Positions 1-6,740 of a stretch of DNA of 27,418 bases are shown here, piece after piece. The notes under the pieces were generated by a model. It was not told where the DNA came from. It worked only from the letters and a program-made list of their open reading frames with translations, and ran no database searches. Location of the stretch: positions 1 through 27,418 of IMG/VR virus record IMGVR_UViG_3300045999_011132. One strand, written 5' to 3'. Within the stretch, counting starts at the first letter, position 1; each line of letters starts with the position of its first letter. Origin of the DNA: a virus. A program made the position numbers and the translations under genes.

Positions 1-288
1 GACTTTGAAGCGCGTCCTGAGCGTTATGACACGCCACGTTGGATGGCGCGTGGCTGGGATTGGGTGGATCCGCTCAAGGAGGTGAAGGCATATCGCGAGA
101 TGGAGCAAGCGGGATATATGACTAAGGCACAAATTGTTGCAAAACTTGGCGGTGATTTTGACGATAATTTGGCCGAACTGGCGCGTGAACAAGCTGCTGC
201 GGAGCGTTTAGGCGTCGAATTGGATCGAGACATTATCGAGCAGCCGATGTTGCCGGCTGATCAACCGCTACCGCAGGAGCAAGGGTGA
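1..288 (+). CDS. Phage portal protein, C-terminal fragment (lambda gpB-like)
   Basis: The reading frame is open from the first base and ends at TGA 286-288, so the start lies left of the window; 95 residues are visible. The motif RGWDWVDPLKEVKAY (residues about 17-31 of the fragment) followed by a G-x-x-T/K helix region and an acidic, Ala-rich helix is the usual C-terminal signature of lambda-type portal proteins (PF05136 family, from memory). The portal forms the dodecameric ring at the capsid vertex through which DNA is packaged and to which the tail connects. It is followed without a gap by the protease-capsid fusion (TGATG overlap), the normal gene order portal-protease-capsid. The tail is rich in P, Q and E, as is common at portal ends. 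An ATG at 43 is internal to the frame and not a real start. Confidence 0.88.
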   Translation, partial: DFEARPERYDTPRWMARGWDWVDPLKEVKAYREMEQAGYMTKAQIVAKLGGDFDDNLAELAREQAAAERLGVELDRDIIEQPMLPADQPLPQEQG

Positions 289-2918
289 TGGGCGCAATGC
301 CGACCGATGGAATGCGCGAGGAAGCTCGCAGGTATAGGGCGTGGAAGGAAGAGGGCCGCAATGGCGGCACTGATGTTGCCGCTCACAGGGCGAGTCAGAT
401 CCTCAGCGGCGAAGAGCTGAGCGATGAGACGATTCGCACGATGAGCGCATGGTTTGCGCGGCATGAAGTGGACAAACAAGCTGAGGGCTTCAGTCCTGGC
501 GAAGAAGGCTATCCGTCTCCCGGAAGGGTTGCATGGGCAGCCTGGGGAGGTGACCCGGGTAAAACATGGAGTGATGCACTTGTGGCTCGCATGGAATCTG
601 ACCGCGAAATGATGGCCGAGAGGCCATATCCAAATGAGCATGCAGCAAGGCTGCGTGATCCCGGTCAATACGACCGATTCCGCCGAAGGAACGACGAAGG
701 CGGCAAGGGTGTTGATTTCATTTTTGGGATCAAGGAAGGTGAAGAAGGCGCTGATCTGCAGGCGATCAGATTCCGATTGAGTGAATTCACTGCTGATGAA
801 GCACGCGCCTGGTTGCGTGAGCGCGACTATGACCCAATTGAATTTGAGGAGGCAACAGGCGAGCGTTCTAAAGTGGAAAAAATTGAGAACGCAGCCGTGG
901 CCGAAAAACGTGCAGCGCCTGATGCGCTGAAGGAGGGTGATTTTGTTTCGTGGAACAGCTCTGGCGGCCGCGCACGCGGTCGCATTGAGCATGTGATGCG
1001 GGAAGGTACTTTGGGTGTGCCTGGCACTGAATTCAGCATCAATGCAACCGAAGAGGATCCGGCTGCATTGATTCGCATTTATCGCGACGGCGAGGCAACT
1101 GAGACGATGGTTGGCCATCGTTTTAGCACGTTGACGAAGATCGATCCGATCCGCGCGACTGAGGGCGGCAAGTTCCAGCGGTCTGAAGTGACTTCATTCC
1201 GTGCGCTGGATAATGATCGGAGCTTTGAGTTTCCATTTAGCTCTGAGTATCCGGTAATGCGCTACTTCGGCAACGAAGTGCTGAGTCACGAAATGGATGC
1301 GGCCAATTTGAGCCGTTTGAATGACGGCGCTCCTTTGCTTTTTAACCACGATCCTGATCGTGTGGTTGGCGTTGTGGAGCGCGCTTGGGTTGATGGCAAG
1401 AAAAAGCGCGGTTATGTAAAGGTGCGCTTCTCGCGTAACAAGTTTGCGCAAGAAGTGCTCGATGATGTCCGCGATAATATTTTGCGCGGCATCAGCTTCG
1501 GCTATTCGATCGACAAGATGGAAGAGCGAGGTGATGACTTTGTTGCGACTCAATGGTCGCCGTACGAAGTCAGTGTGGTCTCTATACCTGCTGACCCTAC
1601 GATTGGAATCGGCAGGTCTCTAACTGATGAGACCGTTGTTCAAGCGGCCCCAGCCGCATCACCAACACCTGAACCCGAAATGGAAAACACTCCAGATCTG
1701 GAGGTGATCCGGTCCGAGGCCGTCGAGGCCGAGCGTACCCGTATCGCCGCCATCAGCGCACTGGGCGAAAAGCACCAGATGCAAGACCTGGCTCGCGAGC
1801 TGATCGACGGTGGTCGCACTATCGATGAAGCTCGTGCTGCTGTCCTTGAAAAACTCGGCACTCAACCCGTGGAACAAGTCATTCGCTCCGCTGACATCAC
1901 CTCTAACGATGTTGGCCTTTCCGATAAGGAGACCCGTTCGTTCAGTTTTGCTCGTGCGCTGAACTTCCTCGCCAATCCCAGCGATGCTTCTGCTCGTCGG
2001 GCTGCTGAGTTTGAGATTGAAGTCGGCAAGGCTGCCGCTCAAAAGTATGAGCGCTCCTCTAACGGCATTGTGATCCCGAACGAGGTGCTGCGTCGTGATC
2101 TGGTGGTGGGTACTCCTACCGCAGGCGGCAACTTGGTGGCTGATGAGCTCCTTGCTGGTAGCTTCATCGATCTGCTGCGCAACCGTCTGGCACTGGCCCA
2201 GGCTGGCGTGACCATGCTGACCGGCCTGCAAGGCAACATCAGCATCCCCCGTCAGACTTCTGCTGCTACTGCCTACTGGGTGGGCGAGAACGGTTCGCCG
2301 ACCGAAAGCCAGCAGGCAATCGACCAGGTCAACATGACCCCCAAGACTGTGGGTGCTTTTGTTGACTACAGCCGTCGTCTGCTGCTGCAGTCTTCCATTG
2401 ATGTGGAAGGCATGATCCGCAACGATCTTGCTCGCGTGATTGCTCTTGAGCTTGATCGCGCTGCTATCTACGGCACCGGCTCCAGCAACCAGCCTCTGGG
2501 CCTGGTGAACACCACCGGCATCGGCAGTCAGACCATTACCACCTACGGCACCTTTGCTCAGTACATCGGTATGGAAACCGATGTGGCTTCTGCGAACGCC
2601 GACGCTGGCAGCCTGCGTTACATCATCAACGCTGCTGCTCGTGGCGCGCTGAAGTCGACCGATAAGGGCACCGACACCGGCAACTACGTGTTTGAGAACA
2701 ACGAGATCAACGGCTACCCCGTGATCGTGTCGAACCAGCTTCAGAACAACGATGCGCTGTTCGGCGACTTTTCCATGATGATCATGGGCATGTGGTCTGG
2801 CCTGGATCTGACCGTTGATCCTTATGCCGGTGCTACTGCCGGTACCGTTCGCGTGATTGCACTGCAGGACGTGGATGTGGCCGTTAAGCAGCCTGGCGCC
2901 TTCTGCCTCGGCACCTGA
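288..2918 (+). CDS. Prohead protease - major capsid protein fusion with extra N-terminal domains
   Basis: This single 876-aa frame starts at ATG 288, which overlaps the portal stop (a GTG lies just before at 285). Visible parts in order: (1) residues 1-105, a Gly/Trp-rich domain ending in AWAAWGGDPGKTW; (2) about 140-195, an alpha/beta domain ending DYDPIEFEEATGE; (3) about 213-287, a small beta domain starting GDFVSWNSSGGRARGRI and ending VGHRFSTLTKI, which resembles the hypervirulence-associated Tudor domain; (4) about 295-450, an HK97 gp4-like (S78) prohead protease with probable catalytic His354 (LLFNHD) and Ser403 (GISFGYS), 49 residues apart, close to the 48 in HK97; (5) 465-530, a charged helical scaffold (delta-like) region; (6) about 600-876, the HK97-fold capsid protein (GNLVADELLAGSFIDLLRN, AYWVGENG, then RAAIYGTGSSNQPLG). 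The protease should process the delta region during head maturation. Codon choice becomes markedly more C-ending near Met465. Confidence 0.92.
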   Translation: MGAMPTDGMREEARRYRAWKEEGRNGGTDVAAHRASQILSGEELSDETIRTMSAWFARHEVDKQAEGFSPGEEGYPSPGRVAWAAWGGDPGKTWSDALVARMESDREMMAERPYPNEHAARLRDPGQYDRFRRRNDEGGKGVDFIFGIKEGEEGADLQAIRFRLSEFTADEARAWLRERDYDPIEFEEATGERSKVEKIENAAVAEKRAAPDALKEGDFVSWNSSGGRARGRIEHVMREGTLGVPGTEFSINATEEDPAALIRIYRDGEATETMVGHRFSTLTKIDPIRATEGGKFQRSEVTSFRALDNDRSFEFPFSSEYPVMRYFGNEVLSHEMDAANLSRLNDGAPLLFNHDPDRVVGVVERAWVDGKKKRGYVKVRFSRNKFAQEVLDDVRDNILRGISFGYSIDKMEERGDDFVATQWSPYEVSVVSIPADPTIGIGRSLTDETVVQAAPAASPTPEPEMENTPDLEVIRSEAVEAERTRIAAISALGEKHQMQDLARELIDGGRTIDEARAAVLEKLGTQPVEQVIRSADITSNDVGLSDKETRSFSFARALNFLANPSDASARRAAEFEIEVGKAAAQKYERSSNGIVIPNEVLRRDLVVGTPTAGGNLVADELLAGSFIDLLRNRLALAQAGVTMLTGLQGNISIPRQTSAATAYWVGENGSPTESQQAIDQVNMTPKTVGAFVDYSRRLLLQSSIDVEGMIRNDLARVIALELDRAAIYGTGSSNQPLGLVNTTGIGSQTITTYGTFAQYIGMETDVASANADAGSLRYIINAAARGALKSTDKGTDTGNYVFENNEINGYPVIVSNQLQNNDALFGDFSMMIMGMWSGLDLTVDPYAGATAGTVRVIALQDVDVAVKQPGAFCLGT

Positions 2919-2920
2919 TC

Positions 2921-3160
2921 ATGAGGATCGAGATCCTGCGTCAAGTCATGATCTCGGGGGAGCCAGTTCAGGCTGGCTCCTTTGTCGAGGTCACTGAGGC
3001 TGACGGCAATCTGTTGGTTGGTAGCGGTAAGGCCGTTGTGGCACCTGCCGTTGAGAAGCCCGCACCTGTTGAGGTGGCGGAAGAGCCTGCTCCAGTGCCT
3101 GCTGTTAAGCCGGTGCGGAAGGCTAAGACTGTGACTTCTGAATTCCCCACTAAGGACTGA
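2921..3160 (+). CDS. Small phage head-module protein of unknown function
   Basis: Seventy-nine residues, starting at an ATG two bases after the capsid stop. The N-terminal 40 residues (MRIEILRQVMISGEPVQAGS, then VEVTEADGNLLVGSGKAVV) match a small beta-rich pattern seen in many phages directly after the capsid gene: 'K-I-x-I-L ... G-x-x-V-x-A-G ... A/G-x-x-L-x-x-x-G-K-A'. The rest is a low-complexity tail of alternating Pro, Ala, Val and Glu ending in a basic patch (KPVRKAKT). The same TGATC-ATG spacing is used for the next gene, so the three genes are probably co-translated. Its role is not known to me; a head accessory or scaffold-like role is only an inference from position. Confidence 0.75.
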   Translation: MRIEILRQVMISGEPVQAGSFVEVTEADGNLLVGSGKAVVAPAVEKPAPVEVAEEPAPVPAVKPVRKAKTVTSEFPTKD

Positions 3161-3162
3161 TC

Positions 3163-3573
3163 ATGGCCATCCTTTCCACTGGTCTGGAGAAGCTTCAGCA
3201 TTTTGCTCTGGCTCCTACTGCTTCGCGTACTTCGAACCTCAATGGCACTGCCATTGACATGAACGACTACGAGGGTGATCTCGTGATCGTGCTTGACGTT
3301 GCCAACGGTGGCACTTCGACTCTTGATGTAAAAATCCAGTCGAGCGATACCGAAGGTGGCAGTTATGGCGATGTGACCACCGCTTTTTATCGCGATGGTT
3401 CTGAAGTGGCTTCTGCTGCTGTGGCCTTCACTCAGGTGAGCACTTCTGCTTCCAAGCAGTATCTGGTGTTCCCCAAGGGTGCCGCTAAGCGTTGGATCAA
3501 GGCTGTGTCGACTACTTCGACTTCGACTCACGTCTACTCCATCAATGGGGTTGGCGTGAAGAAGTACGGCTGA
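3163..3573 (+). CDS. Probable head decoration / structural protein
   Basis: A 136-aa protein starting at an ATG two bases after the previous stop. It is Ser/Thr/Ala/Val rich, has almost no predicted helix, and carries the pattern 'DLVIVLDVANGGTSTLDVKI' then 'QSSDTEGGSYGDVTTAF', typical of small all-beta phage virion proteins encoded between the capsid and the head-tail connectors. Codons are C-ending and close to those of the capsid region, which fits an abundant virion protein. I recognise the family by style only; decoration of the capsid surface is inferred from position, size and composition. It is followed by a hairpin that may reduce transcription of the next genes. Alternative: a minor virion or head-tail accessory protein. 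Confidence 0.7.
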   Translation: MAILSTGLEKLQHFALAPTASRTSNLNGTAIDMNDYEGDLVIVLDVANGGTSTLDVKIQSSDTEGGSYGDVTTAFYRDGSEVASAAVAFTQVSTSASKQYLVFPKGAAKRWIKAVSTTSTSTHVYSINGVGVKKYG

Positions 3574-3589
3574 TAGGCGTACTCCATTG

Positions 3590-3620
3590 GCCCTGGGTTG
3601 CTTCGGCGGCCTGGGGCTTT
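3590..3620 (+). terminator. Possible weak terminator or attenuator after the head genes
   Basis: GCCCTGGG (3590-3597) can pair with CCTGGGGC (3610-3617): six Watson-Crick pairs and two G-U pairs around a 12-nt loop, followed by TTTATGCTGTTT. The U stretch is short, so termination would be partial. It lies between the capsid-level genes and the less needed connector genes, where lowering of expression would make sense, and it also argues against the TTG at 3587 as a start for the next gene. Confidence 0.4.
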
Positions 3621-3631
3621 ATGCTGTTTGT

Positions 3632-4048
3632 ATGGCATTCACCGAAGACCTAGGCGTATTCTTGGCCGATTTCGGCGTTCCGATTTCGGCTGGATCTGCA
3701 AGTGGCTTAGGGATTTTGGATATGCCAAGCGAGATGATCGCTGATGGCGTGGTGATGACCACTGATTACAAGGTCACGTGCCTGGCGAGCTTGTTTGGTG
3801 ATCTGCAGTATGGCGCTGGCGTCAATGTGGATGGATTTCCTTATACGGTGCGCAATGTTGAGCTGCTTGATGACGGTAAATTTTGCGATTTGATGCTGCA
3901 GCGCAGTGCCACGCCTGTGCTGACTGCGGTATCGCCTGCAGTGCTTGATGGCGACGGGGCTGATACAGAAAGCACGGTTATCCTTGATGGAGGCGGTCCT
4001 GCGACCGTTTATGTCAACGGTAATGTTCTTGACGGCGGAGTGCCATGA
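3632..4048 (+). CDS. Head-tail joining protein (lambda gpFII-like)
   Basis: The frame is open from a TTG at 3587, but ATG 3632 is chosen because the protein pattern begins there (MAFTEDLGVFLADFGVPISA) and the upstream part falls in a hairpin; this gives 138 aa. The opening 'F-T-x-D-L ... F-x-x-D-F-G-V' and the central 'G ... YTVRNVELLDDGKF-C-D-L-M-L' beta strands are characteristic of small head-completion proteins that connect the portal/stopper complex to the tail. The last 40 residues (AVLDGDGADTESTVILDGGG onward) form an Asp/Gly-rich extension not usual for the family. Its stop overlaps the next start by four bases (ATGA), implying translational coupling. Assignment to gpFII is by pattern, size and gene order. 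Confidence 0.68.
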   Translation: MAFTEDLGVFLADFGVPISAGSASGLGILDMPSEMIADGVVMTTDYKVTCLASLFGDLQYGAGVNVDGFPYTVRNVELLDDGKFCDLMLQRSATPVLTAVSPAVLDGDGADTESTVILDGGGPATVYVNGNVLDGGVP

Positions 4049-4665
4049 GCGACACAATCACCCGATTCAAGCTTCGTAACGGGACTGCTGCTGCGTGGAC
4101 TGCGGCGAACCCGGTACTGCTGGCGGGTGAGGTTGGATTCGAGACCGATACGCGAAAGCTGAAGTTGGGCAATGGCTCAACAGCTTGGAATTCACTGTTG
4201 TACGTGCAGGGGTACGACAATCCGACATTTACAACGCTTGCAGTTACTGGTTTAGCGACTCTTCCGCATATTCATGGCGCACTTGCTGGCCCTGTTTATA
4301 TTCATTGCCGCAATGGCACTGGCAGCACATTGGCCAAGGGTACGCCTGTTTACATCACCGGCAATGTTGGCAATACCGCAACGGTGATTGTTGCTGCCGC
4401 TGATGCTTCAGATTTGGCAAAAATGCCGGCCATCGGGATTCTTGATGCTGCTCTTGCGGCTAATGCTGATGGTCACGTGGTTATTTCTGGTGAAATTACG
4501 GACATGGATACAAATGGCTACGCAGTTAATTCAGCTTTATATGTAGCAAATGGCGGAGGCTTCACGACAACTGCTCCGACAAACAAGCAGCCGATTGGCC
4601 GAGTGACGAGAGGCAATAGCAACACCGGAGCTTTGGTTGTGATGGGTCCAGGCGTGGTGCTGTAG
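4045..4665 (+). CDS. Fibre-like virion protein with Mtd_N-type N-terminus
   Basis: A 206-aa protein whose ATG overlaps the previous stop. Residues 1-55 show the repeat-like fold found at the N-terminus of phage major tropism determinants and many fibres: 'F-K-L-R-N-G-T-A-A-A-W', 'NPVLLAGEVGFETDTRKLKL', then 'G-N-G-S-T-A-W-N-S-L'. Residues 85-206 are a beta-rich domain (KGTPVYITGNVGN, KMPAIGILDAAL, GRVTRGNSNTGALVV) that I know from virion proteins of cyanophages and related phages. It has no C-terminal chaperone. The location between head-tail joining and tail completion genes is unusual for a tail fibre and suggests a head fibre or neck decoration. Function is inferred; presence in the virion is likely. 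Confidence 0.7.
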   Translation: MSDTITRFKLRNGTAAAWTAANPVLLAGEVGFETDTRKLKLGNGSTAWNSLLYVQGYDNPTFTTLAVTGLATLPHIHGALAGPVYIHCRNGTGSTLAKGTPVYITGNVGNTATVIVAAADASDLAKMPAIGILDAALAANADGHVVISGEITDMDTNGYAVNSALYVANGGGFTTTAPTNKQPIGRVTRGNSNTGALVVMGPGVVL

Positions 4666-4667
4666 CC

Positions 4668-4838
4668 ATGAACATGGACCGCGATACCTTTAAGAATTGG
4701 GTCAAGGTCATGCAAGCGCTGGAAGAAGCTGGAAAGACAGATAGCTATATTTATTATCGAGCGAAATCAATTGTGACCAAGCAGGTTGATCCTGGCGCGT
4801 TTGGTCCGCTTCCGAAACGAGGATTCAATGACCACTAA
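4668..4838 (+). CDS. Small protein of unknown function in the neck/tail module
   Basis: ATG 4668 follows the previous stop by two bases; the frame ends at TAA 4836-4838 and encodes 56 aa (MNMDRDTFKNWVKVMQALEE, then AGKTDSYIYYRAKSIVTKQV, ending GPLPKRGFNDH). Its 3' end overlaps the next gene, whose ATG is at 4828. The composition (charged helix, aromatic residues, no low complexity), the close coupling on both sides and codon use like its neighbours argue for a real gene. I do not recognise a family. Its place suggests a neck or tail completion role, but nothing in the sequence shows that directly. Confidence 0.62.
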   Translation: MNMDRDTFKNWVKVMQALEEAGKTDSYIYYRAKSIVTKQVDPGAFGPLPKRGFNDH

Positions 4839-5253
4839 GCGCGAACAGATTCTGACGGCGATTGCGAGCGCATTGGCTAGCACTGCGGGCGTAAATGGTC
4901 GCGTGTATCGCAGCAGGGTCACTGCAATGCAGCGCGCTGAGTCGCCTGCAATTGTGATCGAGCCGATTAGTGATACGCCAACGCAAAACACCAGCTTGCC
5001 GACATTGGATTGGCGCATGCGTGTGCGTGTAACCGTGATCGTGCGCGGTGACACGCCAGATCAACTCGCCGATCCAATTATTGAGAGCATGCACGCCAAG
5101 ATGGTCGCTGATCTGACGCTTGGCGGCTATGCGATTGACGTGCAGCCGGATGAAGTGACGTACAACATGCTGGACGCGGATCAGCCTGCAGGAGTAATCT
5201 TCAATGATTATATCGTTCAATATCGCACAACTGTGGCAAGTTTGGCGACGTAG
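4828..5253 (+). CDS. Probable tail terminator / tail completion protein (gpU-like)
   Basis: ATG 4828 is preferred over the GTG at 4786 because the helix MTTKREQILTAIASALAST begins there, giving 141 aa. Family-typical features: an N-terminal helix 'R-E-x-I-L-x-A-I', a strand 'A-I-V-I-E-P', a central strand-rich part 'DWRMRVRVTVIVRGDTPDQL', a helix 'ADPIIESMHAKMVAD', and a C-terminal 'D-Y-I-V-Q-Y-R-T' strand. This order matches small minor tail proteins that cap the tail tube next to the head. The gene sits just before the major tube gene, as expected for a tail terminator. It overlaps the small gene before it by 11 bases. Function rests on fold pattern and gene order. Confidence 0.68.
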   Translation: MTTKREQILTAIASALASTAGVNGRVYRSRVTAMQRAESPAIVIEPISDTPTQNTSLPTLDWRMRVRVTVIVRGDTPDQLADPIIESMHAKMVADLTLGGYAIDVQPDEVTYNMLDADQPAGVIFNDYIVQYRTTVASLAT

Positions 5254-5278
5254 AGTCTGATAAGCCGCGCGATTTACA

Positions 5279-5518
5279 GTGATTGATGAGTTTCAAGGGC
5301 AAGGTGGCTCGTACATCCTTGACCCCGAGACAGGCATCCGCACTCTCGTTAAGCGGACGCTGCCACCTGTTCCACAAGAGGTAATTTCCAATGCCCCTTC
5401 TAACTCGGAAACGCCTGATCCTTCTGGAGACGGAGGGAACGTACGGCACGGATCCGACTCCGACCGGCGCCGACGCCATTCTGGTTCGCGATCTGAACAT
5501 CACTCCTCTGCAGAGTGA
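5279..5518 (+). CDS. Small GGSY-type protein overlapping the tail tube gene
   Basis: The only usual start in this frame is GTG 5279, after an in-frame TAA at 5261. The first 40 residues look genuinely coding: MIDEFQGQGGSYILDPETG then RTLVKRTLPPVPQE. Short proteins with 'G-x-G-G-S-Y-x-x-D-P-x-T-G-x-x-x-x-V-x-R-T' are familiar to me from phage tail modules, of unknown role. From residue 38 on, the frame runs inside the tail tube gene in another phase (128-nt overlap) and becomes Ser/Arg/His-rich, which may be a passenger sequence. Either the protein really is 79 aa, or its original end was overrun by the tube gene start. Confidence concerns the N-terminal part. Confidence 0.5.
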   Translation: MIDEFQGQGGSYILDPETGIRTLVKRTLPPVPQEVISNAPSNSETPDPSGDGGNVRHGSDSDRRRRHSGSRSEHHSSAE

Positions 5519-6326
5519 TGTTGTTAGCCGTGAGCTGATTCGTCCTTACTTGGGCGCATCTCAGCAATTGCTGGCCAACACTCGTGTTGAATGCACGTTC
5601 AGCGTTGAGCTCGCTGGTTCTGGCACCGCTGGCACTGCTCCTCGCTATGGCAAAGCTTTGCTTGCCTGTGGCATGAGCGAGACCATCGTTGCCACTACCA
5701 GCGTGACCTACGCACCGGTGAGCGCAAGCTTTGGTAGCTGCACCATCTATTACAACATCGATGGCTTGCTGCACAAAGTAACTGGCGCACGGGGCACTTT
5801 CACTTTGAACCTGGCTGTTGGTGAAATTCCCACCATTGATTTCACTTTCACTGGTGTCTACAACGCCCCAACCGACACCGCCGCTCCTTCGGTCACTTAC
5901 GCCGATCAAGCCAACCCAGTAGTTGCCAAGAACGGCAACACCACTGACTTCCAGTTGCTGTCTTACAGCGGCTGCCTGCAGTCGGTGACCTTCGATGTCG
6001 GCAACACTCTGGTGTATCGCGACCTGATCAACTGCACCAAGCAGGTGCTGCTGACTGATCGCGCCAGCACTGGTACCGTCGTCATTGAAGCGCCCACCAT
6101 TGCTCAGAAGGACTATTTCACTGCCGCTCTGAGCGATGGAACGCTGGGTAACCTGCTGTTCCAGCACGGTCAAACCGCTGGTAACATCGTCGATTTTGCT
6201 TCCACCAAGGTCGACATTGGCGATGTCAGCTACAGCGATCAAGACGGCATCCACATGCTGACCATTCCTTACACCTGCGTGCCCTCGACCGCAGGCAACG
6301 ATGAGTTCAGCCTCGTCTACACTTGA
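5391..6326 (+). CDS. Major tail tube protein
   Basis: A 311-aa protein starting at ATG 5391, with a good Shine-Dalgarno (AAGAGGT, 5376-5382) eight bases upstream, better than those of most genes here. The opening 'RKRLILLETEGTYGTDPTPTG' minus the last residue is the classic start of tube subunits ('x-x-x-E-x-x-Y-G-T-x-x-x-P'), followed by 'NITPLQSDVVSRELIRPYLG' and long beta-rich stretches (FTLNLAVGEIPTIDFTFTG). The subunits polymerise into the tail tube around the tape measure. Codons are strongly C-ending (high-expression style), matching the capsid. It is followed by a clear Rho-independent terminator, as befits a gene needing far more product than those downstream. Two other tube-like proteins are encoded near the tail tip (17040 and 17465). 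Confidence 0.85.
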   Translation: MPLLTRKRLILLETEGTYGTDPTPTGADAILVRDLNITPLQSDVVSRELIRPYLGASQQLLANTRVECTFSVELAGSGTAGTAPRYGKALLACGMSETIVATTSVTYAPVSASFGSCTIYYNIDGLLHKVTGARGTFTLNLAVGEIPTIDFTFTGVYNAPTDTAAPSVTYADQANPVVAKNGNTTDFQLLSYSGCLQSVTFDVGNTLVYRDLINCTKQVLLTDRASTGTVVIEAPTIAQKDYFTAALSDGTLGNLLFQHGQTAGNIVDFASTKVDIGDVSYSDQDGIHMLTIPYTCVPSTAGNDEFSLVYT

Positions 6327-6351
6327 TTCGTTGGACAGACGGATGATGGGG

Positions 6352-6375
6352 GGGCCGGTAATGCGGCCCTTTTTT
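6352..6375 (+). terminator. Rho-independent terminator after the tail tube gene
   Basis: GGGCCG (6352-6357) pairs perfectly with CGGCCC (6364-6369) over a 6-nt loop and is followed directly by TTTTTT (6370-6375). It lies 26 bases after the tube stop codon and 38 before the chaperone start. Partial termination here would let the tube be made in excess over chaperones and tape measure. Confidence 0.82.
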
Positions 6376-6413
6376 ATTGGGTGTATGCTGTTGCAGTATC
6401 GCGTGCATTACGC

Positions 6414-6740
6414 ATGGCATTTGTCCGCAAAAAGGTAAAAGTTTTTTCTTGGCCTGTCTCCATCGAGGAGCCAAGTGATGGCGGCACCTTTGACGCTGCA
6501 ACGTTTGACGCAAAATTCAAGCGTGTTGGACGCAAAGAGTTCCAGAAGCTTGGCGAGAAAGGCGAACTGGACCTTCTGAAGGTGATCATGGTTGGTTGGG
6601 AAGGAATTCTTGACGAAGACGGCAAAGAGATCCCGTTTTCGCTTGAGGCAATGCGCGAGTTCAGCGATGACCCGTACTGGATTCGCGGTGTGCTGAAGGC
6701 TTATATCGAGACTTTTGACGGCGGTCGCCAGGGAAACTGA
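6414..6740 (+). CDS. Tail assembly chaperone, short form (gpG-like)
   Basis: The frame is open from 6381, but ATG 6414 gives the usual opening MAFVRKKVKVFSWPVSI, so 108 aa are assigned. The pattern 'F-x-W-P-V ... P-x-x-G-G-x-F ... F-x-A-x-F-K-R ... V-x-x-G-W-x-G-I-x-D-E-x-G' and a helical C-terminal half ending 'RGVLKAYIETFDGGRQGN' is that of lambda gpG-type tail chaperones. These bind the tape measure and help tube polymerisation but are absent from the virion. The last codons are CAG GGA AAC TGA and contain a slippery heptamer that creates the longer G-T form. The gene comes just before the tape measure gene, as in nearly all siphoviruses. Confidence 0.85.
   Translation: MAFVRKKVKVFSWPVSIEEPSDGGTFDAATFDAKFKRVGRKEFQKLGEKGELDLLKVIMVGWEGILDEDGKEIPFSLEAMREFSDDPYWIRGVLKAYIETFDGGRQGN

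Noticed and set aside
261-1118. 285-codon leftward frame opposite the protease-capsid gene
   Set aside because: Cys/His/Arg-rich shadow of a clearly coding gene on the other strand; no protein-like pattern.
5400-6254. 284-codon leftward frame opposite the tail tube gene
   Set aside because: Mirror of the C-ending codons of the tube gene; low-complexity Ser/Ala/Val text with no domain.
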